Positions 1 to 7,731 of a DNA stretch of 11,555 nt are shown here, in pieces. Under the pieces are notes generated by a model. That model was not told the origin of the DNA and did no database searches. It saw only the letters and a program-made list of their open reading frames with translations. The first letter of the stretch is position 1. Each line of letters begins with the position of its first letter. This DNA is from Candidatus Dormiibacterota bacterium (GTDB lineage: Bacteria > Chloroflexota > Dormibacteria > UBA8260 > Bog-877): NCBI GenBank assembly GCA_003164475.1, contig PLTL01000121.1:1-11555 (forward strand), given 5' to 3'. Position numbers and translations under genes: made by a program.

Positions 1-205
1 GGACGCTGTGCAGAACTCCTGGCGCTGCCGGAACGGCCTCCACTCCCGGATGGCGGGCAGCATTGCTTACGACTGTGCCCGACCCGTGGAGCGCGACCGT
101 CCCTGGATGGCGCCCCGAAGGCGAGGAGGTGGTTTCGGGGCTGCGGTGAGGTGCTGGCGTCGGGTCGATCCCTCGAAATGGGTCCGGTAGGCCATCGACG
201 CAGCC

Positions 206-211
206 CATAAT
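206..211 (+). promoter_or_regulatory. Possible -10 element (CATAAT) for the defence operon
   Basis: CATAAT matches the sigma-70 -10 consensus at five of six positions and stands out in GC-rich sequence. Transcription from it would begin near 217-219, giving a leader of about 40 bases before the ATG at 258 and excluding the GTG at 213 as a start. No good -35 box lies 16-18 bases upstream (TCCGGT is the spaced candidate), so this is weak evidence, perhaps an activator-dependent promoter or a chance match. Confidence 0.22.
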
Positions 212-225
212 CGTGCGATCGCGCG
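212..225. promoter_or_regulatory. Imperfect palindrome around GCGATCGC, possible operator
   Basis: A perfect 8-base palindrome GCGATCGC (215-222) extends to a 14-base imperfect one with a single mismatched pair. It begins one base after the -10-like hexamer, where a repressor would block initiation. Short palindromes of this composition are frequent in GC-rich genomes and no repressor gene is visible, so an operator role is only a possibility. Confidence 0.18.
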
Positions 226-241
226 TATGGGGTACCGAAAG

Positions 242-247
242 AAGGAG
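242..247 (+). promoter_or_regulatory. Shine-Dalgarno site AAGGAG deciding the helicase start
   Basis: AAGGAG sits 10 bases before the ATG at 258. The in-frame GTG at 213 has no comparable site, and the 15 residues it would add are basic and unlike a protein N-terminus. This supports the start at 258. Confidence 0.6.
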
Positions 248-257
248 AGGGCCCGAG

Positions 258-3200
258 ATGGCCAGGTTAGAGGAGGTGCTACAAGGCACCGCTGACCCCA
301 CCGTGACACCCTTCGCCCCGATCGTGCCGGGTCAACTCGTCACAGGTCCCCTGTTCAACGAGCCGATGCGGATCGAGACGGTGCTGGCGAGTGGCCCGAC
401 GGCCTGGGTGGTGGGTCTTGTCGGGACTGAGTCCGAGCGCTTTCGCAAAGTCACGCTGACTGCGCATGATCTAGACCAACTCACTGTCTTCGACACGACA
501 CACTCCTTCGACGGAGATGGCCGCCTCTTGAGGCTCGGTCTCCAGGCGTACGCCCTTGGCATCGCCTACGAGTTCGATCCGTACTTCGGACTGTCGATCT
601 CGCGTGTGGACCCCCTTCCCCACCAGCTTGAGGCGATCTACGACTATCTGCTCAAGCTCCCCCGCGTGCGCTTCCTACTCGCCGACGACGCCGGGGCGGG
701 CAAGACGATCATGGCCGGCCTGCTGATTCGAGAGTTGGAGTTGCGCGGTCTTGCCGAGCGCATCTTGATCGTCTGTCCGGCAAACCTTGCTTTCCAATGG
801 CAGCGCGAACTCAAGGAGAAGTTCGACACCAAATTCCTCGTGATGAGGGGCCAGGACATCCGCGAGCAGTACGGCGTGAACCAATGGCTGGAGCGCAAGC
901 GGGTGATCACGTCCCTTGACTTGGCCAAGCGCGCTGACGTTCTCCCGGGGCTTCGCCAAGTCCAGTGGGATCTGGTGATCGTGGATGAGGCGCACCGCAT
1001 GTCTGCATCCGACGAGTCGCACAAGAGTCTGCGATACCGGCTGGGAGAGCTCCTCCGCGACACGTCCGATCATATGCTCCTGCTGACGGCGACTCCCCAT
1101 AAGGGTGACCCTCAGAATTTCAGCCTCTTCCTGCAGCTGCTGGACGTTGACGCATATGCTGACGTGAAGTCGATTCACGAGGCGATGGACCGCCGCCGAG
1201 CGCCATTCTATTTGCGCCGCACCAAAGAGGCGATGGTCTACTTCCCTGAGCGTAGAGCGGACGGCACCTGGGTCGCGAAACCGATTTTCACGAAGCGGAT
1301 CCCTCATACGGTGGATTTCATCATCGACGGGGACGAGTTCGACCTCTATCGCGACGTAACACGATTCGTTAAGCGTGAGAGCGCCCGCGCCGCAGCTCAA
1401 GGTGAGGACCCCCGAGCTCGGGCCATCGGATTCTTGATGTCGCTATACCAGCGTCGGCTCGCTTCAAGCACTCGCGCCATGCGACGTTCGCTCGAGAACC
1501 GCGCCCGTCGCTTGGGAGAGGGTCTCACACGCGCGCAGGATCTTGCTCGTCAGGCGCCGCCAGAGCTTCCTGATCCCGAAGAGATCGACGAAATGGAAGA
1601 CAGCGAGCGTGAACGGCTGGAGGCGACGCTCGAGGCGATCACTCTTTCTCAGAATGCGGAGCAGGTCCGCCATGAAATCGAGGAGCTAGGGCACCTCGCG
1701 GCTCAGGCTCAAGCTGTCGAGGATTCAGGCATGGAGGCCAAACTCTCCAAACTCAAGGAGCTTCTCAACAACGAAGGCTTCTTCGATCACCCGGATCAGC
1801 GTTTGCTGCTATTTACGGAGTTCAAGGACACGCTGGACTATCTCGTGGAGCGTTTGCAGTCCTGGGGTTTCCACGTTGGGCGCATCCACGGCGGCATGAA
1901 GTCGGGATCGCGCGATGAGGTGGGTACGCGCCTTCATGCCGAGCAGCAGTTTCGCGAAGGTGAAACCCAGGTTCTCGTTGCAACCGAGGCTGCGGGCGAG
2001 GGAATCAACCTCCAAGCGTGCAACATCCTTTTCAACTACGACATCCCTTGGAATCCGAACCGTCTGGAACAGCGCATGGGCCGCATACACCGCTATGGTC
2101 AGCGCAAAGACTGTTTGATCTTCAACTTCGTGGCGACCAACACCATCGAGGGTCGCGTGCTGCAGCGGTTGCTTGAGAAGCTTCAGGAGATCCGTGACGC
2201 GTTAGATGATGATGGGGTGTTCAACGTCGTTGGCGAAGTGTTACCCGCAGCGCATGTCGAGCGGGTCCTACGCGATTACTACGCGGGGCGACTGGGGGAT
2301 GCCGACCTTGAGGAGCGTCTGCTCCGGAATGTCGACGAACAGCAGTTTCGTGCTATATGCCAAAACGCTTTGGAAGGTTTGGCTAGCAAGAAGCTCAACC
2401 TGGAGATGTTGATTGAGCGGCGCGCACGGGCTCAGGAGCAGCGCGTCGTGCCGGAGACAATCGCGCGCTTCCTTCGGGAGGCGGCGGAATTTGTGCCGAT
2501 GACGCTGAGGGACGTCCCGAGTCTGCCCTTCACGTTCGATCCGGCCCGCACACCATCGGTTCTCCGAGGGTACGAGAAAGGCGAAGATTGGAGACTTGCT
2601 GGGCTTGCGGACCGCTACCCGCGCTGCTCCACCGACCGTGATACCGCGGAGACGGAAGCGCTTGAGTGGGTGACCCCAGGTCATCCGCTCTTTGAAGCGA
2701 TCCGACGGCACACTCGCGTGCGGGCGCTTGACGCTCTCGGAGCAGGGGCAACTTTCTACTCCCTGCGGCACGAAGCCCCAGCACGCATTGACTTCTACAG
2801 GGCGCGAGTCGTAGACGGGCTGGGTCAGATCGTCCACGAACGCCTATTCGCAGTGGAAATCACCGCCGAGGGCGAGCCTCACCTGCAAGAGCCAAGCCTT
2901 CTGGGCGATTTCTCACCGGCTGACGCGCCCGCGGAGATGCCGGCAGTCGCGAGCCGGCCGCAGCCTTCGACCTGGCTCTACGAGCACGCGCTTGCGCCGT
3001 TTCTCGACGAGACGCGCAAGGATCGCCAGGCAGAGGTCGGACGGGTCAGCGCGCACGTCGAGCTCTCCCTGACGGAGTTGCTCCAGCGGGCGGACGACGA
3101 GATCGGACGTACGGCCTCCGACGTGGAGCAGAAGTTGGCTGGTGCCGAGGGGCGGCTTGCCCAAGCGGAGGCTCGCCACGCCGAGCTACTTGCCCGTCGC

Positions 3201-3737
3201 GAGCGGCGGCGGATCGATTTGGAGCGCCAACGAGCGCTCACCCTGCAGTCGGTGGAACGGCTCGCGAGCGTCCTGGTGCTGCCCCATCCCGAGCGCGAGG
3301 CGCCTGAGGTCAGACGCCTCAAGCCGAACTTTGAAACCGAAGCCACTGCGATGCGCGTCGTCATGGAGCACGAACAGGCACAGGGCCGCCAAGTTGCCGA
3401 CGTCTCCGCGAAGAATCTGGGATACGATGTCACCAGCCTCGATCTGACCTCTGGTGACTTGAGGCTGATAGAGGTGAAGGGTCTCGGCGCTCCGAGGGGG
3501 ACGATCCTTCTCACGCCGAACGAACGCCGTGTCGCCGAGGATCGCCCCGACTGCTTCTGGCTCTACGTCGTGACCGATTGCGACAGGATACCCACGCTCC
3601 AGGGGCCGATCCGTGACCCCGCTCGGCTCGACTGGACGGAGGTTAGCAAGGTTGCGCACTACTATCTTTCGGTCGACGCCATGACAGCGCCGATGGAAGT
3701 CCACGGGGATTCGCCTCCCTACGATGGGGCGTCATGA
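258..3737 (+). CDS. SNF2-family DEAH-box helicase with C-terminal DUF3883 (NOV_C) domain, DrmD/BrxHII-like
   Basis: A 1159-residue superfamily 2 ATPase of the SNF2/RapA type, predicted to translocate on or remodel DNA. Visible motifs: Q-like PHQLEAI; motif I DDAGAGKT (K149); motif II DEAH (243-246); motif III TATPHKG (277-283); motif IV around LLLFTEF (about 515-521); motifs V-VI ending QRMGRIHRYGQ (605-615, arginine finger R612). The first about 115 residues are a beta-rich region, and an alpha-helical insert of some 200 residues separates motifs III and IV. A charged coiled coil spans about 930-1000. The C-terminus matches DUF3883/NOV_C, with D1067 and IEVKG (E1072, K1074) resembling a PD-(D/E)XK signature. 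Class 1 DISARM (DrmD) and type 3 BREX (BrxHII) use SNF2 helicases of this kind; which is closer cannot be decided here. Start chosen by AAGGAG at 242-247. The TGA stop overlaps the next gene's ATG (ATGA). Confidence 0.9.
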   Translation: MARLEEVLQGTADPTVTPFAPIVPGQLVTGPLFNEPMRIETVLASGPTAWVVGLVGTESERFRKVTLTAHDLDQLTVFDTTHSFDGDGRLLRLGLQAYALGIAYEFDPYFGLSISRVDPLPHQLEAIYDYLLKLPRVRFLLADDAGAGKTIMAGLLIRELELRGLAERILIVCPANLAFQWQRELKEKFDTKFLVMRGQDIREQYGVNQWLERKRVITSLDLAKRADVLPGLRQVQWDLVIVDEAHRMSASDESHKSLRYRLGELLRDTSDHMLLLTATPHKGDPQNFSLFLQLLDVDAYADVKSIHEAMDRRRAPFYLRRTKEAMVYFPERRADGTWVAKPIFTKRIPHTVDFIIDGDEFDLYRDVTRFVKRESARAAAQGEDPRARAIGFLMSLYQRRLASSTRAMRRSLENRARRLGEGLTRAQDLARQAPPELPDPEEIDEMEDSERERLEATLEAITLSQNAEQVRHEIEELGHLAAQAQAVEDSGMEAKLSKLKELLNNEGFFDHPDQRLLLFTEFKDTLDYLVERLQSWGFHVGRIHGGMKSGSRDEVGTRLHAEQQFREGETQVLVATEAAGEGINLQACNILFNYDIPWNPNRLEQRMGRIHRYGQRKDCLIFNFVATNTIEGRVLQRLLEKLQEIRDALDDDGVFNVVGEVLPAAHVERVLRDYYAGRLGDADLEERLLRNVDEQQFRAICQNALEGLASKKLNLEMLIERRARAQEQRVVPETIARFLREAAEFVPMTLRDVPSLPFTFDPARTPSVLRGYEKGEDWRLAGLADRYPRCSTDRDTAETEALEWVTPGHPLFEAIRRHTRVRALDALGAGATFYSLRHEAPARIDFYRARVVDGLGQIVHERLFAVEITAEGEPHLQEPSLLGDFSPADAPAEMPAVASRPQPSTWLYEHALAPFLDETRKDRQAEVGRVSAHVELSLTELLQRADDEIGRTASDVEQKLAGAEGRLAQAEARHAELLARRERRRIDLERQRALTLQSVERLASVLVLPHPEREAPEVRRLKPNFETEATAMRVVMEHEQAQGRQVADVSAKNLGYDVTSLDLTSGDLRLIEVKGLGAPRGTILLTPNERRVAEDRPDCFWLYVVTDCDRIPTLQGPIRDPARLDWTEVSKVAHYYLSVDAMTAPMEVHGDSPPYDGAS

Positions 3738-6700
3738 TCCCCAAGGACTGCAAGCGTCTGGCCGAAGTGGACTTCCCCATCGCGGAAGTGTCACGCCACT
3801 CGGCGCGTGAGAAGTCGATCCGGCACGGCCATCCGAGCACGCTGCACCTGTGGTGGGCCAGGCGGCCACTGGCGTCGAGCCGCGCGGTTCTATTGGCACT
3901 TCTGCTGCCGGATCCCTGCGATGTGCTCTGCCCACCGCAGTTCAAGGCTGAGGCGCGCAAGCTTTTGCTGAAAGTCGGAGGGTGTAACCCTGGCACCACC
4001 GACAGCAGCATGCGAAGAGCGCTGTTGACGTTCATTGGTAATTTCGCGAACTGGGATGCGGTGGCGAGCCGCACGTATGTGGACGTCTCTCGGGCTCTTG
4101 TGAAGGCGGCGTACGGCGACGAGACACCGCTGGTCGTGGACTCGTTCGCAGGCGGTGGTTCAATCCCGCTGGAAGCCCTCCGGCTGGGCTGCGAGGCGTT
4201 CGCTAGCGACCTGAACCCCGTGGCGTGCTTGATTCTCAAGGTGATGCTCGAGGACATTCCGCGTCACGGGCCGCAGCTTGCTGACGAGCTGCGCCGCGCA
4301 GGGGTCGAGATTCAGCAGACGGTAGAGAGCGAGCTGGCAGACTACTACCCGAGGGATCTGGGAGGCGCAAGCCCGATAGCCTATCTCTGGGCGCGGACAG
4401 TTCGGTGCGAATCGCCGAATTGCGGAGCGGAGATCCCACTGATGCGCTCCTTCTGGCTCTGCAAGAAGCCGAATCGCGTGAAGGCCCTCCGCCACCGAGT
4501 CGTGCCGAATCCAGGTCATCCGCCGTCCGTGGTGTTCGAGATCTTCGAGCCCGACGCCGAGAAGGATGTACCCGGCGGCACGGTCACGCGGGCGAAGGCG
4601 ACATGTGTGGCGTGCCGAGTGGTGCTCCCCCCAGAGCGTGTGCGTGCGCAACTCACTGCGCAACGCGGGGGTGCAGACGTGATCTTCGGCGCGGACGGCC
4701 GCCGCCAGAGCGGGGCGCAACTAGTCGCCGTCGTGACCCTTAAGGCCGGTGAAACGGGGCGAGGCTACCGACTGGCTAGCCATAGCGATTACGAAGCGGT
4801 GCGCAAGGCGCAGTCCAAGGTCGCGCAAATCTTCGGCGAATGGGAGCGAGGCGGGCGCCAGGGGCTATGCCCAATACCGGATGAGGCAACACCGGCGGGG
4901 GGCGGCTCTGGCGCCGGCCGTGCCTTCAGCATGCACAGGTACGGGATGCTCCAGTGGGGAGATCTCTTTACAGCTCGGCAGAAGCTGGCGCTTGTGACAG
5001 TTGCGCGCGAGGTGGCCATGAGGGCCGAAGGTCGAGAGAAGGATCTGCTCGCGCTAATGATGGACAGGGTAGTGGCGCGCAATAGCTCACTATCGTGGTG
5101 GCGGTATCAGGCAGATCAGGAGAAAGTGGAAGCGATTTTTGGGCGCCAGGTGCTCTCGATGGTTTGGGGTTTCGCGGAAGCAGTTCCGATCTCGACCTCG
5201 ACTGGCAGCATCCTCGATGGCCTGGATCAGGTGTGCGATTGCGTAGCGAGCCTTGCTTCAATTACGACATTCCCAGGAACGGTCCAACAGGCGGATGCCG
5301 CGAGCTCCGTTTTGCCAGCTGACTCAGCGGCTGTTTGGTTCACCGATCCGCCCTATTACGATGCTGTACCCTATGCAGACCTTTCTGATTTTGTTTTCGT
5401 ATGGCTCAAGCGCATGCTGCCAAAGCAGCGGTTGGTTAGCGAAGAGCTGGAAGCGGGCAATCAGCTCACACCCAAAGCGGCGGAGATCGTCCAGGACGAG
5501 ACGAAGTCGTTCGAAGGTTCGCCAAAGGACCGAAACTTCTTCGAGCAGCGCATGGCCCAAGCGTTCGCGGCTGGCGCGGACCTCATCAAACCGGACGCGA
5601 TCGCTTGTGTGGTGTTCGCTCACAAGACGACTGAGGGATGGGAGGCACTACTGTCCGGGATGACCCGGGGTGGCTGGACGATCACTGGGTCGTGGCCGAT
5701 CGCGACTGAAATGGGAGCGCGTCTTCGGGCCCGGGAGTCCGCAGCCCTCGGGACAAGTGTGCATCTCGTATGTAGACCGCGCCGCGAAGATGCTGGTGTC
5801 GGCGACTGGGGCGGCGTCTTGCGTGAACTGCCAAACCGCGTGGGCGATTGGATGGAGCGGCTTCAGGGTGAAGGGGTGCGGGGCGCGGACCTTGTCTTTG
5901 CGTGCATCGGGCCAGCGCTCGAGATCTTCAGCCGCTATGCAAAGGTCGAGGCTGCCGACGGGCGCGAGGTTACGCTCGCTGAGTATTTGGTGAAGGTCTG
6001 GGAGATAGTGGGAAGGACCGCCCTGGAGCAGGTGCTCGGGACGGCCGAGGCCAAGGCGCGCAATGGAGCCGCCGGAGCCTTAGAGGAGGACGCCCGCCTC
6101 ACGGCCCTGTTCCTCTGGACACTGCAGAGCACGAATGGCGAGACGCCGGAGGGCACAAGCGACAAGGGTGAGGTTGAAGAGTCGTCTGGCGAAGATGACG
6201 ACAACGAAGGGGCGCCCGCGAGCAAGGGCAAGGGATTCACGCTCGTCTTTGATGTCGTCCGTAGATTCGCTCAGCCGCTCGGCATCGACCTGCCCAAGTG
6301 GGAAGGGCGCGTTATAGAGACCAACAAGGGCGTCGTACGACTGCTTCCAATTACTGAGCGGGCGAGGCAGCTTTTCGGTGACGATGGTGCTCAGACTGTG
6401 GCCGCGCGGCTTGAGCAGGAAGGGGCGCTCGGCAGGAACCCCCTCCAGGGCCTCCTCTTTCCCGACGCTGAGGCGGCCCCGATCGTGCGCGGGCGCGGGC
6501 GGATCAGCGAGAAGCGTGCGGGGGTCGACGCCCTGTCCGCCGCCCGCGACGCCACGACCCTTGATCGCATACATGCGGCCATGTTGCTTCAGGCCAGTGG
6601 CCGCACGAACGCCCTGCGAGCGCTACTCAAAGCCGAACAGGAGCGGGGCTCAGACTTCCTGCGCCTCGCCAACGCGCTCTCAGCCCTCTATCCGAAGGCG

Positions 6701-6751
6701 AGCGAGGAGAAGCGCCTGCTCGACGCGATGTTGCTGGCAGTGCCACGGTGA
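3734..6751 (+). CDS. DUF1156 adenine-specific DNA methyltransferase with Zn-ribbon (anti-phage associated, PglXI-like)
   Basis: A 1005-residue predicted SAM-dependent N6-adenine DNA methyltransferase. The N-terminus has the DUF1156 signature (KSIRHGHPSTLHLWWARRPL, about 28-47). SAM-binding motif I is DSFAGGGS (136-143); the catalytic motif is DPPYYD (538-543), followed by VPYADLSDFVFVWLKR. Between them lie Zn-ribbon cysteines C225, C230 and C243, and a CxxC at C291/C294, in a region that could hold target recognition; the motif order (SAM site, insert, DPPY) is alpha-like. An acidic Glu/Asp/Ser-rich linker lies at about 803-835, followed by a helical C-terminal region. DUF1156 proteins occur in defence islands and as the methylase of type 3 BREX. 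The likely role is to mark host DNA so that the partner proteins spare it. Translation is coupled to the helicase by ATGA and to the next gene by GTGA. Motifs are intact; target sequence unknown. Confidence 0.9.
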   Translation: MIPKDCKRLAEVDFPIAEVSRHSAREKSIRHGHPSTLHLWWARRPLASSRAVLLALLLPDPCDVLCPPQFKAEARKLLLKVGGCNPGTTDSSMRRALLTFIGNFANWDAVASRTYVDVSRALVKAAYGDETPLVVDSFAGGGSIPLEALRLGCEAFASDLNPVACLILKVMLEDIPRHGPQLADELRRAGVEIQQTVESELADYYPRDLGGASPIAYLWARTVRCESPNCGAEIPLMRSFWLCKKPNRVKALRHRVVPNPGHPPSVVFEIFEPDAEKDVPGGTVTRAKATCVACRVVLPPERVRAQLTAQRGGADVIFGADGRRQSGAQLVAVVTLKAGETGRGYRLASHSDYEAVRKAQSKVAQIFGEWERGGRQGLCPIPDEATPAGGGSGAGRAFSMHRYGMLQWGDLFTARQKLALVTVAREVAMRAEGREKDLLALMMDRVVARNSSLSWWRYQADQEKVEAIFGRQVLSMVWGFAEAVPISTSTGSILDGLDQVCDCVASLASITTFPGTVQQADAASSVLPADSAAVWFTDPPYYDAVPYADLSDFVFVWLKRMLPKQRLVSEELEAGNQLTPKAAEIVQDETKSFEGSPKDRNFFEQRMAQAFAAGADLIKPDAIACVVFAHKTTEGWEALLSGMTRGGWTITGSWPIATEMGARLRARESAALGTSVHLVCRPRREDAGVGDWGGVLRELPNRVGDWMERLQGEGVRGADLVFACIGPALEIFSRYAKVEAADGREVTLAEYLVKVWEIVGRTALEQVLGTAEAKARNGAAGALEEDARLTALFLWTLQSTNGETPEGTSDKGEVEESSGEDDDNEGAPASKGKGFTLVFDVVRRFAQPLGIDLPKWEGRVIETNKGVVRLLPITERARQLFGDDGAQTVAARLEQEGALGRNPLQGLLFPDAEAAPIVRGRGRISEKRAGVDALSAARDATTLDRIHAAMLLQASGRTNALRALLKAEQERGSDFLRLANALSALYPKASEEKRLLDAMLLAVPR

Positions 6752-7722
6752 CCCCGATGAACATCGGCGATCCGTCGCCATCCGTATGGCAGATCTCGGG
6801 TGGCCCGTCTTCGCGCGCATATGCCGATGTCTTCGTCCAGTACGGGGTCGCGCTCGTTGGTCCGGGTGATGCTGGTCCGTGGACGACGGAACGCGACGAC
6901 GAGGAGTTCGAAGGCGGATTCGTGCGGCGCTTCGCGAGTGAGATCCAAGTGGGGGACGTGCTCCTGCTCAGAGCCGGCCAGGCTACGATCGTAGCGGTGG
7001 GAATCGTGGCTAGCGAGTATCAGTACCAGGTGGCCTTCGACGACGTGAACGGCTGGGATCTGCAGCATACTCGGCGTGTACGTTGGTATCGCCTACCGAG
7101 GGATCACGTCTTCTTTGGGCCAGTTTTCGGTGCGAACCCGGCGCGCTGCGCGCGCGCATGGCACGACGAAGTGGTCGACTTCGCACACCGGTTTATCAAA
7201 TCCCCGCCAACGCAGTGGCAGACTGGACGCCTTCCAGAGCTTCCCCCCGAGCAGGCGCCGCTCGACGAAATACCGAGTCAGATGCAAGGCATGGTGGCGC
7301 AAGCAGCCGACCTGGTTCCCCTTCTTCAAGACCGTGAGCGGTTTGGTGACCAACCAAGCGAGGACGAGCTCATCGCACATTTCATCGTGCCAGCGTTACG
7401 GAGCTTGGGTTGGGCACCGGAGCAGATCGCTGTGCAATGGAGGCACATCGATGTGGCAGTGTTTAGCGCGCTACCACGCTGTCCGGAGAACTGCCATCTG
7501 GTGATCGAAGCGAAGCGTCTGGGGGCGGGTGTGGAGGGGGCACTCGAACAAGCCAAAGGATACGTCGCGATGCTGGGCGTGGCGCGGGACGTGATTGTCA
7601 CAGACGGTGTCCGTTATCGCATGTATGCAGCGGATCGCGGTTTCGAGCCGCTCGCGTATGCGAACCTCGTGCGGCTGAAACAATCGTCCGCCGATCTGTT
7701 CGCCCGTATGAAGAGGCCCTAG
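6748..7722 (+). CDS. EVE/PUA-like domain fused to PD-(D/E)XK (HsdR-N-like) nuclease domain
   Basis: A 324-residue, apparently cytoplasmic two-domain protein. Residues about 12-155 (beginning SVWQISGGP, with EIQVGDVLLLRAG and IVAVGIVAS strands) resemble EVE/PUA-fold domains, which in related proteins bind modified bases in DNA or RNA. Residues about 190-315 resemble the N-terminal nuclease domain of type I restriction HsdR subunits: E207 in a leading helix (EDELIAHFIVPALRSLGW), D235 in HIDVAVF, E254 and K256 in VIEAKRLG, then ALEQAKGYV and IVTDGVRYRMYA. Those residues form a complete PD-(D/E)XK set. A likely role is a restriction effector sensing modified or unmodified DNA. The chosen GTG start gives a GTGA overlap with the methylase; an in-frame ATG at 6757 is an equally possible start, since neither has a clear ribosome site. 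The nuclease assignment is stronger than the EVE one. No motor domain is present, so it may depend on the helicase or DUF499 ATPase. Confidence 0.75.
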   Translation: MTPMNIGDPSPSVWQISGGPSSRAYADVFVQYGVALVGPGDAGPWTTERDDEEFEGGFVRRFASEIQVGDVLLLRAGQATIVAVGIVASEYQYQVAFDDVNGWDLQHTRRVRWYRLPRDHVFFGPVFGANPARCARAWHDEVVDFAHRFIKSPPTQWQTGRLPELPPEQAPLDEIPSQMQGMVAQAADLVPLLQDRERFGDQPSEDELIAHFIVPALRSLGWAPEQIAVQWRHIDVAVFSALPRCPENCHLVIEAKRLGAGVEGALEQAKGYVAMLGVARDVIVTDGVRYRMYAADRGFEPLAYANLVRLKQSSADLFARMKRP

Positions 7723-7726
7723 GAGG
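7721..7726 (+). promoter_or_regulatory. Consensus Shine-Dalgarno AGGAGG overlapping the upstream stop codon
   Basis: The perfect AGGAGG begins inside the TAG stop (7720-7722) of the nuclease gene and ends 5 bases before the ATG at 7732. It fixes the DUF499 start and is the strongest ribosome site in the operon, so the ATPase may be made in larger amounts than the proteins started by overlap coupling. Confidence 0.8.
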
Positions 7727-7731
7727 TTGCG

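Larger units (their letters stand above)
1..257. other. Upstream leader region without a convincing gene
   Basis: No open frame here has a credible ribosome binding site or protein-like composition. The longest, a GTG-started frame of 60 codons at 8-190, is rich in Arg, Trp and Gly, as expected of a chance frame in GC-rich DNA. The region probably holds the promoter of the downstream operon. Apart from a -10-like hexamer at 206-211 and a palindrome at 212-225, I see no recognisable motif. Confidence 0.5.

Noticed and set aside
162..172. GGGTCGATCCC resembling a tRNA T-arm
   Set aside because: No matching acceptor stem, anticodon arm or D-arm can be drawn around it, so it is not a tRNA gene.
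8..190. GTG-started 60-codon frame in the leader
   Set aside because: No ribosome binding site, and an Arg/Trp/Gly-rich composition typical of chance frames in GC-rich DNA.
213..257. Upstream GTG start for the helicase (adds 15 residues)
   Set aside because: The ATG at 258 has AAGGAG at good spacing; the extra residues are basic and not domain-like, and they would overlap the possible transcription start.
675..1400. 241-codon frame on the minus strand
   Set aside because: It lies wholly inside the helicase gene, opposite its conserved motifs. Long antisense frames are expected in GC-rich coding DNA. The same applies to the minus-strand frames at 4160-4720, 6080-6574 and 9034-9792.
5253..5663. 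136-codon plus-strand frame inside the methylase gene
   Set aside because: It covers the DPPY catalytic region in another frame and has a Ser/Arg-rich composition with no ribosome site; a shadow of the real gene.
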